This document shows, piece after piece, positions 35,011 through 45,263 of a stretch of 64,000 nucleotides of DNA (within the stretch, counting starts at the first letter, position 1; every line of letters starts with the position of its first letter). The notes beneath the pieces were generated by a model. The model was not told where the DNA came from and ran no database searches. It worked only from the letters and a program-made list of their open reading frames with translations. A program made the position numbers and the translations under genes. Source of the stretch: Callipepla californica brunnescens (Eukaryota > Chordata > Aves > Galliformes > Odontophoridae); contig JALIRH010000100.1 of NCBI GenBank assembly GCA_023055505.1, positions 1,263,001-1,327,000 on the forward strand. The letters are read 5' to 3'.

Positions 35011-35188
35011 ATGTGCCAGGCCACCGAATCCACACAGTCCAATACACTCTCTTATCCCTCTCCCTCCTCTGGCTGAGGGCAGGGCCCCTCTATTCATTAC
35101 CTGTACTGACGGGAACAACTTCGCTGGTAGTTGGTCTGTGTTGTAATTCTCTCACCCGTACTCGCAGTGCAGGGGTGGGTTTTTGATG
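35011..35188 (-). other. ERV2 gag-pro junction
   Basis: Sequence between the gag stop and the protease domain. Frames are broken by several stops. No C-x2-C-x4-H-x4-C zinc knuckle is visible in any minus frame, nor in the gag frame upstream. Confidence 0.5.
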
Positions 35189-36298
35189 TCATTCCTTCAT
35201 ATCTTCTCCATTTGCACGTAAGTAACTCCACAAAGCCGCACGCGACATGAAGTTAGTGAAGTTAGTGCTGTCATTTGCTCGAGCAGGATGGCGTTTGCTT
35301 CTGATAGCTGCAACCGATTCAACCCTATCAATCAGTTGGGATAATTTTCCCAGTATATCTTCCATTTGTCCTTCTAACTTTGATATGGCTGAAATGGACG
35401 CGTATGGCGGCGGAAATTTTTGTTTGAAGTTTTGAAGTGTAAGAATTAGTTCAAAAACTGGGGGTTTTCTGTCTTGGTCCTCATATCTGTTGAACGTTGT
35501 CACTAGTGTACCGGCGTACCTTTCTGGTGCTGACTTTGAAAGCTTCTGACATATTTCGGGTGTACTCCTTACTTTCTCCGGATCATGGTCCCGATCGTCA
35601 GGATCAAAGGTGGGATCATACAGCATTTCCGCCACAGCTGTTTCTCTCAAATACTGGATGCCTTCCTCAATAGTTTTCCACCTTTTCACTTTAGGTGCCA
35701 GGTCACTCTTGTAGGGATATCTTTCCCTCACAGCTACTAGCATTCGTTGCCAGAGGCTGGCGATTCCATCCATATACCTGCTGATTCCTCTGTCCACAGC
35801 CGGATCTCGGGCAATGTTTCCTAGTTGGCGAGCTTCGTTACTATCAAGGGACACACTGTTGGCCCGGTTGTCCCAACACCGAAGCAACCAAGTGACAATA
35901 CTCTCATCTGGACGTCGAATAAACTCCTTTCTTGAGCCTTGGATCTCAGACATTTTCACGGGCCAACGAAACGTCGTAACTTTAACTTTCTCTTCACCTT
36001 CATCATCACTTTCTTCTCCATGTCTCTCACTTTTCTTTGTTGCCTTTCTCGATGGTGATGGGGTTGTGGCCACCCCCTCACCTATATCTTCCTCTTCTTT
36101 CGGCACCTCTTCTTTGCGTTCTAGGCGCGAGGACACACGTTTCCATTTCTTGCCTTCCACAGGGGCAACTGACTTTGATACTGGTGCTTCCTTTGGCTGG
36201 TCAGGTGTGAGCGGGAGGTTTTCCTCTTTGGTTTGGGCCTCAGTTTGGACACTCTCTCTCTTCATAATAGTATATAAACCTCGGTAAGCATAGGCCAA
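35189..36298 (-). CDS. gag: ERV2 gag-like ORF, about 369 codons, intact, no zinc knuckle
   Basis: Open minus-strand frame in the gag position, between the leader ORF and protease. The first ATG is at 36265-36263 (residue 12); the frame is open back to 36298 and a little beyond to a TGA. The N-terminal 110 residues are charged and acidic/basic (Lys/Glu-rich with an E-E-D-I-G-E-G and a D-D-E-G-E-E patch). The middle (about 130-300) looks like a helical capsid domain. The C-terminal part has a heptad-like L-E-G-Q-M-E-D-I-L-G-K-L-S-Q-L segment. Only two Cys occur and no CCHC box is seen, unlike most class II gags. The single intact gag-like ORF recalls the avian Soprano/ENS-1 elements, but that is only a suggestion. 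Confidence 0.75.
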   Translation of the reverse strand: MAYAYRGLYTIMKRESVQTEAQTKEENLPLTPDQPKEAPVSKSVAPVEGKKWKRVSSRLERKEEVPKEEEDIGEGVATTPSPSRKATKKSERHGEESDDEGEEKVKVTTFRWPVKMSEIQGSRKEFIRRPDESIVTWLLRCWDNRANSVSLDSNEARQLGNIARDPAVDRGISRYMDGIASLWQRMLVAVRERYPYKSDLAPKVKRWKTIEEGIQYLRETAVAEMLYDPTFDPDDRDHDPEKVRSTPEICQKLSKSAPERYAGTLVTTFNRYEDQDRKPPVFELILTLQNFKQKFPPPYASISAISKLEGQMEDILGKLSQLIDRVESVAAIRSKRHPARANDSTNFTNFMSRAALWSYLRANGEDMKE

Positions 36299-36429
36299 GC
36301 CCCAAATAAGTGTTCCACCTCAGATCTTTCTGAGCCGCAGCACCCTTTACTCAGATACAGGCCTAGCTCCTCAGGATCCTGCAATTGTTCAGGAGAAAAA
36401 TCCCATGACACCGGGTGTCCCCATCCTTC

Positions 36430-36846
36430 TCATTTCTTTCCTAAAACTCTCCACTCTCCCTGCCATTCAACATTCTCTGTTTCTGGGAGAAGCTTCCTGC
36501 ACATGATGTAAAGTGCTACTACATGCAGGAGGACTAATATCCCAATTATTAACACCATCCCTAAGCTGTGATCTTGAAAATTCATAAAAAACTGAGAGGG
36601 GAACCTGGATACCCATTCAAACATCACATGGTTCGTTAACATGTTATCCTTTGTTCCATTAGCTGGGGTGCCCTGGGATCTGGCAGGTTCCTCTATCATT
36701 GCTTTTAATTTATCATACAGGGACCAGACCCAATGGAACAGAATGGCAAACTTAACCAAGTTCCAGTACGTTTTGAGCATTAAGAGGGAAAAAGCGGTGA
36801 AGTACAATCCCTGTAAGGGCAGTTTTAACAGAAACAGAAAAGACAT
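36430..36846 (-). CDS. ERV2 leader ORF, 138 aa, putative membrane protein
   Basis: An ATG-initiated frame of 138 codons lies between the primer-binding site and gag, a place where simple retroviruses have no gene. Residues about 1-45 are strongly hydrophobic with aromatic clusters. Residues about 94-116 form a clean membrane span (G-M-V-L-I-I-G-I-L-V-L-L-H-V-V-A-L-Y-I), followed by R-K and a short acidic/basic tail. A loop with N-G-T lies between the spans. I do not recognise the protein. It could be a captured cellular gene, a displaced env leader/TM fragment or a family-specific accessory. It is intact while pro and pol carry lesions. An acceptor-like CTGCCCTTACAG lies near its start. Confidence 0.6.
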   Translation of the reverse strand: MSFLFLLKLPLQGLYFTAFSLLMLKTYWNLVKFAILFHWVWSLYDKLKAMIEEPARSQGTPANGTKDNMLTNHVMFEWVSRFPSQFFMNFQDHSLGMVLIIGILVLLHVVALYIMCRKLLPETENVEWQGEWRVLGKK

Positions 36847-37055
36847 CTTTTTATTATTTTTTTTTTTGCTTTTGTACTAAAACAATCTGGCAGTACCCAA
36901 AAGAAGTTTACAGATATCCCAAAACAACTGACAGTACGCCCGGACTTCAAGGTCGTGTTTTGCTGTACAGCACTTGCAGTACAGATAAGCTTGTTAACAA
37001 CAGACAGAGATGTACTCTAAAAGTTTGTCTCTGCCTGGCTAAGGCAGCTGGTTGT
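36847..37055 (-). other. ERV2 5' leader
   Basis: Untranslated sequence between the primer-binding site and the leader ORF. It would hold packaging and splice-donor signals, none of which I can identify with confidence. The poly-T run at 36857-36868 (plus strand) is the only obvious feature. Confidence 0.5.
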
Positions 37056-37073
37056 GCCCCACGTTGGGCGCCA
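37056..37073 (-). other. ERV2 primer-binding site (tRNA-Lys type)
   Basis: On the minus strand the 18 bases are TGGCGCCCAACGTGGGGC, the standard complement to the 3' end of tRNA-Lys1,2. They lie 4 bp inside the LTR end at 37078. This defines a class II (betaretrovirus-like) priming habit and fixes the LTR at 37078-37622 as the 5' LTR. Confidence 0.9.
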
Positions 37074-37077
37074 AAAA

Positions 37078-37320
37078 TGTCAGGGGTTTGTGAGCCGGTT
37101 CAGCCCGGCCCTGCGACAACCGAGGAAGGAGACCCACAGGCCCACACCCCGGACAAGGGGAAGGGGGAAAGGGAAAAAGGGAGATAAGCCCCAAAACAAA
37201 ACAGCGGCAACGATCTGAGGGGGAAAAGCTAATTTACTAAATAAGACATCAGGAAGTAAATAACACAATATAATGCAATACAATTTGGAATTAAGCCCAA
37301 TGAATCAAACAAAACGAGTA

Positions 37321-37361
<41 letters not shown>

Positions 37362-37622
37362 GTGCCTGATAAACCGAAGGCCTTGCGCTAACGCTGAAGG
37401 CGGACGGCAGCGAGCACCCACTCCTAAGTGATCCTAGAGGAAAGAGAGAATGTCCCGTGACCGCAGAGAGTTTTTATCTGTTCCCTCTGAGCGGAAAACA
37501 CGTGAAAAAATACAAAGCATTGCCAAGTCCTCTGGGGAATGTAGTTTTCTCCCTGACTCCCAATGCACCACATGATGCCATGATGTGGAATACCAGTACC
37601 AAAAAATCATAAAACCATGACA
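37078..37622 (-). mobile_element. ERV2 5' LTR
   Basis: 545 bp bounded by TGTCA and TGACA, as read on the plus strand, so TG...CA on the minus strand. A (GA)n tract at about 37321-37358 and TTTTTATCTGTTCCCTCTGAGCGG near 37470 are shared in part with the solo LTR at 7949-8522. It is inserted into a CR1 element whose sequence resumes at 37623. The 3' LTR is lost, so no duplication can be confirmed. Confidence 0.9.
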
Positions 37623-38143
37623 CTTCCTTACGGTCTTTTTTGTAGATGGGAGTCACATCGGCAAGCCTCCAATCTTGTGGGACCTCTCCAGATGACCAGG
37701 AATGCTGATAGATGACAGAAAGCGGCTTGGCAATCACCTCTGCCAGCTCCCTCAGCACCCTTGGTTGGATCCCATCTGGTCCCATGGACTTGCGGCAGTT
37801 CAGATGGAGGAGCAGGTCTCTGACTGTCTCTGCTAGGATCACAGGGGGTGTATGATGCGCTTTGTCCCAGACTTCCAGGTCAGGGCAAAAAGTATCCTGA
37901 GTTAACTGATCTGTCTATTGAAGAGAGACGTGAAGAAGGCATTGAGAACCTCAGCCTTTTCCTTATCCTCTGTGGTTCCATTCCCTGCCGCATCAAGTAA
38001 AGGAGAGAAATTCTCCTTAGTTCTTTTACTGTTAATATATTTGTAAAAGGATTTTTTGCTCTGCTTTACTGCAGTAGCCAGTCTAAGTTGGAGCTGGGCT
38101 TTTGCATTTCTAATTTCCTGCCTGTATTGGAGGGGAGCAGAGG
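37623..38143 (-). mobile_element. CR1 LINE fragment, reverse transcriptase part
   Basis: The minus-strand translation contains the conserved CR1 RT segment: K-S-x-G-P-D-G-I-Q-P-R-V-L-R-E-L-A-E-V, then S-G-E-V-P-Q-D-W-R-L-A-D-V-T-P-I-Y-K-K. Upstream of it (38000-38140) is the degraded linker between endonuclease and RT. The 3' part of the element is cut off by the ERV2 LTR at 37622. It is a 5'-truncated, dead copy of the dominant bird LINE. Confidence 0.9.
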
Positions 38144-38316
38144 CTTGCTTTAAATGTGGAGTAAGGAAGGAAAGGATGGAGAAGGATCTTGTGAACTGAG
38201 GTGGGAAGTGGGTATTTAGTCATTGGAAAGCCATTTTGAACTTTTACTACCTGAACGCTGTACATTTTGGGTTAGTCTTCCTTAACTTTCTGTTGGACTT
38301 CTTGTTTTTCAATCAG
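38144..38316 (+). other. XPO1-like intron upstream of exon A
   Basis: Unique AT-richer sequence ending in a good acceptor (TTTTTCAATCAG, 38305-38316). No exon was recognised within it. Confidence 0.6.
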
Positions 38317-38451
38317 GTGCATCCGTTCTGTGGAGCAGTAGGATACGTGGTTGGGGCGCAGACAGACCGGACTGTACAGGAGCATCTGATAGAAAAACAC
38401 ATGCTGCTCCCTAATCCAGTATAGGACTGCAGAATTCGGCAGGCAACAAAA
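38317..38451 (+). pseudogene. XPO1: XPO1 partial copy, exon A (contains a stop)
   Basis: Exon of exportin-1 (CRM1), the nuclear export receptor for NES proteins. The translation V-H-P-F-C-G-A-V-G-Y...G-A-Q-T-D-R-T-V-Q-E-H-L-I-E-K matches the HEAT-repeat region around residue 660-700 of the human protein. After L-L-P-N-P-V the codon is TAG (38422-38424) where the family has Trp. The remaining codons to A-T-K at 38451 are still recognisable. The acceptor is good; the donor reads GTCAGA rather than GTAAGA. The stop shows this copy cannot make the full protein through this exon. Confidence 0.93.
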
Positions 38452-38763
38452 GTCAGACGGTACATTTTGTGTATTCAACTAAAGTAAAAGTGCTGAATGT
38501 TTGTTGTTATTCCATTTTTTTTTATCTGTGGAATGAAGTGAACTTGGCTGTGCTGAACTTTTATAAAGCAATGGTTGATCTGGCAGTAGAAGTGTTGAAG
38601 GAGACCTAAACAACTGAGACTGGTTTAAATCCAGTTGAAGAACTTGACAGAACATGCTTTAACACAGCGTGTAAGATAAACACGTGAAAGTGACCGTTTT
38701 TGTATTAGAAGATAAATGGCGTTTTCATTGACTGAATGGAGTTAGCTCAGTTCTTTTCCACAG

Positions 38764-38947
38764 AATGTTGATGTTCTGAAGGATCCTGAAGCCGTTACGC
38801 AGCTTGGTAGCATTCTGAAAAGCAGCGTAAGGGCATGGAAAGCAGCTGGCCGCCCCTTTGTGATTCAGCTGGGAAGAATTGATTTAGATATGCTGAATAT
38901 GTCCAAGTGCCCAAGTGAAAACATGTCTGCAGCTCTTGAGGCTGACG
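38764..38947 (+). pseudogene. XPO1: XPO1 partial copy, exon B
   Basis: Next exportin-1 exon in order, 184 nt, bounded by CAG and a GTAAGA donor. It reads N-V-D-V-L-K-D-P-E-A-V...L-G-S-I-L-K, then V-I-Q-L-G-R-I-D-L-D-M-L-N, without stops. It is clearly diverged from the conserved vertebrate protein (for example Y to D in the G-R-I-x-L-D segment and several Cys/Val changes), which suggests relaxed constraint. The phase (1) agrees with exon C. Confidence 0.95.
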
Positions 38948-40345
38948 GTAAGAAATTGCACGTCCTTCCTAACAGCGGGATGGGCAGTGCACGTGATCAG
39001 GTTGTGAATTTGCTGGGCTTATCTCATTGCGTGTCTGTTGGTGGTGGTGGTTTTTGTTGCTTCTTTGTGTGTGCGTTTGGGCAAGAGAATGCCTGAAAAT
39101 GTGCTTGCTTAGGTTCTTGTTTTTGTTAGCCAGATGTTTTGTTCAAAGAAACTCTGATTGCGGAAGGAGGAAAGCTCTTCAAGTGTGAGTTTAGGAAGGG
39201 TACCGGAGACTGCTGACTAATAGCAGTCTTGTGGAGACACAGTTGTAAGTTCTGACTTCATCGTTTTAGATAAGAAAAGACCCTAGGACGTTGGCAGAGT
39301 TTTGGTTTGGTGATATTCTACTACTGAAACAGCTTTCTTACAGAAGTGTAACTTCAGTGAAGGCGCCTCAGATTTGTCACAAACTAGACTGGTAATCACT
39401 GAGGAGGAATTAGGAGCTACTCGAGTTACCTAACCACTGTTACCTGGAAAAAATTGGGTCTGTGATATCCAAGTAGAATGTGCTGCTGGAGCATCCCTTG
39501 AGGAATGAAGTGACTCGGTTATTGGAGCTGTGTTCTGACAGACTTTCTTACCCATGCAATGAATACACCTTGACGTAGCTTCTCAGAACTTAATGCATTC
39601 TTTTGATTCTGCAGCTCTAATTGCCAGAAGGTGCTTAAAACAAAAAGAAAACACAACGAGAGAAATAGGAAGCAGTTGCTAGGACTTGTAGTGGTGAGAT
39701 TTTACTCGAGCAACAGCTATTGAGATGGCACTCGGCTCAGAGTGTGTTCTCACAGTTGTTATCTCTGATGGCAGCAGGAGCAGTTCTGCCTTTGTTTCCC
39801 TGGCTGCAGTCTGGTGAGGTTTTCCTTGGATGTACTGTTATGAGTGTGTGTCTGTGCACTCAGTTAGGGCAAGTTCTACTGACGAGACTTGCATGGACTT
39901 GGACGTGAGAAAATGAAGTAAGAATTAGGCTCCTTGTAGTAAAGACAAGTTGGAACAATTATGTTTGTGACCAAATCAGGAGCGTGCTTTAGAACACTGT
40001 ATAGGTTGGTTCTTCTCATCACGCAGTGAGAGCCAGAGGTAAGCATGATCCTGAGAGCTGAAGGAACATTCCCTTCCTTGAAAAAGAAGCTGCAGCATTG
40101 TTTCTGAGTTGTACTGGCAGAGTGTGCTGTCAGCAGTAGCACTGGAATACTAAATTGCAACTTGGATCCATGGAGCTGAAGTAATGGGAAAATGGTTTTA
40201 ATCTGCATAATATGAACGAGAGATCTTCCTTCTTTGTCATTTGGGTATCAAAATGAAACATTCTCAATCTTCTGGAAGGAGTTGAGGGGAATCTGTTTGT
40301 TGACGCATCTTAACCCAGATTCAGTGCAGCTTTGCTACCTTTCAG
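38948..40345 (+). other. Intron between XPO1 exons B and C
   Basis: About 1.4 kb of unique intronic sequence with no repeat family that I recognise. It ends in CTACCTTTCAG. Short frames inside are not supported. Confidence 0.65.
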
Positions 40346-40452
40346 GCGAAGTGGAAACCAAGCAGCCCTTGGTTAGAAGGATGAGGACTGTAAAAAGGGA
40401 AAGTTTAGAACTGATTTCTGGCTGGGTGAGCAGGTCCAACGATCCTCAGATG
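40346..40452 (+). pseudogene. XPO1: XPO1 partial copy, exon C
   Basis: 107-nt exon joining exon B in phase. It reads G-E-V-E-T-K-Q-P-L-V-R...M-R-T-V-K-R-E-S-L, then G-W-V-S-R-S-N-D-P-Q-M, which is nearly invariant in vertebrate exportin-1. The acceptor is TTTCAG and the donor GTAAGT. No stop. Confidence 0.95.
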
Positions 40453-40830
40453 GTAAGTAAATATGGCATCCAAAGAGTTGATAGGACACATTCAGGAGGA
40501 ACTCTGCTCTTTTGCTGCAGTGCAGTTAACACTGTTCTGTTCACAAGAACTGGCTTCAGAACTGCAATATCTGCAGGAAGGATGATAAGCTGTGACCATA
40601 CAGGGGTAGGCCTGAGCTGTGTTTTGAGTGCTTCAGGTAGTGTCAGCTGAGAGCAGTCCTAAGGGGAAGCAGGAAGGTGTAGGAGAGCCCTCAGGCAAGC
40701 ACTGCTGGATGAACACAGTGTGTGGGAAGCATGTGGGCGTGTAAGTTCATTTTTAGCTTCTTTCCCAACTGCTGTGTGAGGCTTTGTTGGGTAACTGCAC
40801 TGCTCTAAGCATGTCTTGCTCTTGATGTAG
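40453..40830 (+). other. Intron between XPO1 exons C and D
   Basis: About 380 bp of unique sequence ending CTTGATGTAG. No further exon or repeat was recognised. Confidence 0.65.
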
Positions 40831-41025
40831 GTTGCTGAAAACTTTGTTCCTCCCTTGTTGGGTGCCGCTCTCATTGACTACCAGAGAAATGTTCCAGCTG
40901 CTAGAGAGCCTGCAGTACTGGGTGCTGTGGCTGTGGCTGTAAAGAAGCTGGGTGGGCACATCGCTGCTGAAATACCTCAGATCTTTGATGCTGTTTTTGA
41001 GTGCACGTTAAATATGATCAAGAAG
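40831..41025 (+). pseudogene. XPO1: XPO1 partial copy, exon D
   Basis: 195-nt exon: V-A-E-N-F-V-P-P-L-L...L-I-D-Y-Q-R-N-V-P-A-A-R-E-P, then K-L-G-G-H-I-A-A-E-I-P-Q-I-F-D-A-V-F-E. These are exportin-1 HEAT repeats at about residue 800-865. A divergent stretch (V-L-G-A-V-A-V-A-V-K-K) replaces a normally conserved one. The donor is GTATTC. The next family exon (starting D-F-E-E-Y-P in the human protein) is not found before the telomere-like repeat at 41772, so the copy is truncated. Confidence 0.95.
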
Positions 41026-41771
41026 GTATTCCTATGTAAATTTTGGATAACGGAAAAAAAAAGAAAAGGGATTTTATATTCAGGATATTGCAAGAAAGGG
41101 GGCAGGGCGTGTTATGCTATGTAGTTTACATAGCATTATTCTGTTGGGTGGAAATGAAGGTGAGGTTGATGAGCTGTGGCTGTCTGGGTGAATGTCTTGA
41201 TCTCACTGACTTAATTTCTTGATCCAGTTCTGGAATTAAATTCGGAGTTGTTTTTCTGTTCCAGGACCTTGGGATGTCGTGGTCCTGGAAGCTGAAGTCT
41301 ACTTGAAGTATATTCATACGTCCTTTGAGTAGAAGTACTGATTAGTTCTTGAAGTATTTCTTTCCTGATTTCCGTAGCTGCTAGAGTTTCTGTGTTACGG
41401 TTTACAGCAGGTACTTGCACAATAGATGGGTGCCGTTTTGCAGCAGTGTGAATCAGAAAGTGTATCCCTGTAGTGGCTGGGTGCTTAACCGCTGAGGCCG
41501 TCTGTCCTGTGCCTGTGGAGCAAGTGGTAATTAATGTTGTGCACTGACCAAATGTGGTTCACCCTGCTGACACTGTGTAAGTCCAGCAAATGGTCTTCTC
41601 AATCTATGGTGGTGAAAGTATGGGGAAAAATGTTGCTGGGAATCTGGGAACTGCATGCTTTGTTTTGTTTTTAGATTTCCTTAAAGCTGAGATCTCCATG
41701 GTAAGCCAGATTTTCTCTCCCAGATTTTCACAGTGAAAAGGCTGTATGGATTCAGGCCTTTTCTGCGACTG
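41026..41771 (+). other. Remnant XPO1 intron up to the telomeric junction
   Basis: Unique sequence after exon D. It ends abruptly where TTAGGG-type repeat starts (about 41772). I see no exon in it. Confidence 0.6.
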
Positions 41772-43146
41772 GTTAGGGTTAGGGTTTAGGCTAGGGTTAG
41801 GGTCAGGTTCAGGGTCAGGGTTAGGGCAAGGGTTAGGTTTTGGTGTAGATTTCGGTTTAGGGTAAGGGTTAGGGATAATTTGAGTGTTAGCGTCAGGGAC
41901 AGAAGTAGGTGAAGTGTTCATGTTAGGAGTAGCATTAGGGTTAAGTTTAGGGTTAGACTTAGGATTGGATTTGTATGTAGGGTTAGGGGTAGGGTTAGTT
42001 TGAGTGTCAGGGTGAGGTAAGGGGTAGGCCTCGGGTTTGGCTTTGTGTTAAGTAAAGGTTTAGGAATAGTTGTAGGGTTAGTGTTTGGATTAGGATTTGG
42101 TTTAATATTAGGAACATGTTTTGGGATAGATTTAGGTGAGGGTTGTGGTGATCTGATGCTTTTGGTTAGGTTTAGGGTTGGGCTTCCACTTGGGTTTTGT
42201 GGTAGGGTCTGAGTTTGGGTTAGGGTTAGGGTAGAGTTAGAATTAGGATTTGGGAAATGCTTCGAGTTCTGTTTAGGGTAAGGATTAGTGTTAGATTTAG
42301 GGTTTGAGTTAGGGTTAGGATTATGGTTAGGACTAGGGTTCTGTTAGGTTTTGGGTTAGGGTTATGGGTAAGTTTGTTTTAGTACTAGGGTAAGGTTATG
42401 TTTAGGGTTAGGGTTACGATTAGGGAAAGATTTAGTGATACAGTGTTAGGGTAAGTTTAGGTTATGGAATAGGGTTAGGTGTAAGATTGGGTTTAGTAAT
42501 AGGGTTAGGTTTAGATTCTGGGTTAGGGTTAGAGATAGGGAAAGGGTTTGGGATTGTTTTAGGTTTTGGATTAGGTTTAGGATTAGGGTTAGGGAAAAAG
42601 TTTTTCTCAGTTTTATGATTGTGTTTAGAGCTAGGATTAGGTTGAGTGTTCATGTTAGCATTAGGGGAAGTTTTAGGTTTAGGTTTAGGTTTAGGATGCG
42701 ATGTGTGTTTAGGGTTAGGGGCAGGGTCAGTTTGAGTGTAAGGGTCATATTAGGGTTAGGCCTCTGGTTAGGGTTAAGGTTAGGAATAGGATTAGGTTTC
42801 AGGTTAGTGTTAGGGTTAGGCCTGGGATTGCTGTTAGGGTTAGGTTAAGGTAAGTCTTGTGGTTAGGGTTAGGTGTAGGAAAAGGGTTTTGGGGATAGGG
42901 ATAGTGTATAGGTAAGGGTTAGAATTCGATTTAGGATTAGGCTTAGGGATAGGGTTTGTTTGAGTTCTAAGGTTAGATACAGCATTAGAACTAGGTTGAG
43001 TGTCAGTGTTAGGATTAGGGTTTGGGTTACTGTTGAGGATAGGAATAGGGATAGGTTTAGGGTTATGCTTAGGGTTCAGGCTAGGTACAGGGTTCGGGTT
43101 AGGTTTAAGGTGAGTGTTAGGCTTAGGGTAAGGATTGTGGTAAAAA
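41772..43146. repeat. Degenerate TTAGGG-type repeat, block 1
   Basis: G-rich strand telomere-like sequence with many variants. It contains non-telomeric words shared in reverse complement with the C-rich macrosatellite, for example GGTAGGCCTCGGGTTTGG and GTGGTGATCTGATGC. So it is an inverted, diverged piece of the same subtelomeric family rather than independent telomere repeat. Confidence 0.9.
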
Positions 43147-43685
43147 TGAGTTCTCTACTTGTTAATCAAACCGACTCGAGACAGATGTGTCCGTGTTTTT
43201 CAGCGTGTTTTTTTTTTTCTGAGAACTATGTAGTTTGTAGAAGTCTCAAAAGAGATATATCGATGTTTTGTCTAAAAACTGTAGTTTGTGCAAGTTGGAG
43301 CCACAGCGCTTAGTTCTAACACCTGGACAATGAACAACAGATAGCAGTGACCTTTGGAGAAACTGCAAAAGAAAAAGAAGTGAAAATCTCCTCTTGAGCG
43401 CGCGTGATCGGAGCTGAGGAAAACTATGGCCTTCATCATCTCGATCGCCAGGAGGCAGAGAACGACCCCCAGATAACAGCCAGCGCAGCCCAGGAAGAGA
43501 AAGATAAGACATGAATGCAGAGATAAGGGACAATGAAAAGAGGGGTTGGGGGGCCCTGTTGAGCACCTCTGGTGCAGAGGAGACTCCCAGCCGCCCAGCG
43601 CTGTTCCGCTCATTTCTTGCTTGCTCAATAAATTCCTTACTGTTGGCAACAGTTGGTGCGCATCGTTCTCTTCACACCTCTAACA
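43147..43685 (+). mobile_element. ERV3 5' LTR
   Basis: LTR ending CTCTAACA just before a primer-binding site. AATAAA lies at 43627-43632. The left edge is placed at a TG near 43147, where the telomere-like sequence stops, but is uncertain. Its length of about 540 bp fits a gammaretrovirus-like LTR. Confidence 0.75.
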
Positions 43686-43688
43686 ATT

Positions 43689-43706
43689 TGGTGCCGTGAC
43701 TCGGAT
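43689..43706 (+). other. ERV3 primer-binding site (tRNA-His type)
   Basis: TGGTGCCGTGACTCGGAT is the classical complement of the tRNA-His 3' end, as used by HERV-H-like class I elements. It lies 3 bp after the LTR. Confidence 0.85.
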
Positions 43707-43783
43707 CCAGGCGACTCTGCTGTGGAATTCCCACTCCAGGGGAGCACCCCGTCTTCGGACGGCCCCTGGGCTGGGGAACTTCT

Positions 43784-45240
43784 GTGCAGAGACCTGTAGC
43801 TCCGAACTCTAGGTACAGCTCGCAGGTAAAGCTACCGGACATACCACTAGAAAGTCCCCTAGGTTTAATGTTAAAACATTGGGGTGATTCTCCCTCTAGA
43901 CGAGGAAAGAGTGAGGTGAAGATGGTACATGACTGTATGGAGGTATGGGGAGGAAAGCAGAGAAGGGCAGATCAGCTGTTCTGGCCAGTATTTGGGTCCT
44001 TTGAGGACCGGATCTGCCAGGCTCTAAACGCTTATGCAAATGAAAAACAGCCTTTGAATCTGGAAGATGGTGAGTATGCAAATGATGTGTAGAATCTGAT
44101 ATTGGAACCTTTCTGTTCCCCCTAATTAAAAAAAGGAATACAACAGAGGAGGACATTATACACTATCCCCCCGCCTTACGCTCCCCCCGAACAGAATCCA
44201 GCGGCTCCGCCGGAGCAAGCTGAATCTGACTTGGGAGATGAACCTGAATGTGAACCCCTAGACTTCCCTAGGAGAAGGATCACTAGAAGGCAAGCTAGGC
44301 AGGAGAGGGGTCAAGGAGGAAACGTTCTCCCTTGAAGAGAAATACCTGTAGCTACCGGAGGATCAAAGCCAGGAGCTGGCTATGTTTCAGTTCCCTTCAA
44401 CTCAGGAGATACATAAGGGAATTTCAGAAGGAGATGGGGAATTTGCTGGAGGATCCTTGAGGGGTCTCCGAGAGGCTAGATCAATCTTCAGGTCCCAACC
44501 ATTAAACTTGGGATGAAACACAGGCAATTTTGGGCATACTATTTAGAGCAGAAGAAAGGGATATGATCAGGAGGGCAGGTACGTGAATCTGGGATCAGCA
44601 ACACCCGGCTGGCCCAGGAGCAGATCTAAAGTGACCCTTACAGCGGCCCAATTGGGATAATCAGAGCCAGGAACATGGTACTCACATGGCAGATTTGCGA
44701 GTTCTTATTATTCAAGGGATTAGAGAATCTGTCCCTCGGGGACAGAATATCAATAAGGCAAATAAGGCAAGCAACGGAAAAAAGATGAAACTCCTCCTGA
44801 GTGGTTAGAGAGACTATGCAGAAATGTACAGTTCTATTCAGGATTAGATCCTGCTACCCCGTGGGGCGAGCTCTCCTGAAAACGCGGTTTGAAGCTAGGT
44901 CCTGGACAGATATTGGAAGGAAACTAGAGAAGCTGGAGGACTGGCAGGAGAGAGGATTAGATGAATTGCTGAGAGAGGCTCAGAAAGTATACGTTAAGGA
45001 GAGAGGAGGAGACTCAGAAGAGGCAAGCTGGAAGTCTGATAGCCGCGGTAAGAGAAGGACAGAAGGGGGCGTTCCAGGCAAGGAGAAGAGGGAATATTCC
45101 TCGGGCAGAAAATGCGCTTCAACCCAAGCAGAACAGACCCAGAGATATGAGGACAGTTGAATGCTTCTACTGTCAGAAAAAGGGACACATGAAGAAAGAC
45201 TGTAGAAAGAGAATCTGGGACGAGCAAATGTTTCAGGAGG
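43784..45240 (+). pseudogene. gag: ERV3 gag remnant
   Basis: Broken gammaretrovirus-like gag. The matrix-like start is readable to 44090 (P-L-G-L-M-L-K-H-W ... F-W-P-V-F-G-S-F). Capsid pieces are interrupted by many stops (44091, then repeatedly to about 45000). The major-homology-like area is unclear. The nucleocapsid zinc knuckle C-x2-C-x4-H-x4-C is intact at 45162-45203 (C-F-Y-C...G-H...D-C), a single box as in gammaretroviruses. Protease follows directly. Confidence 0.8.
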
Positions 45241-45263
45241 ACTGAGGGGGTCAGGGACTCTAT

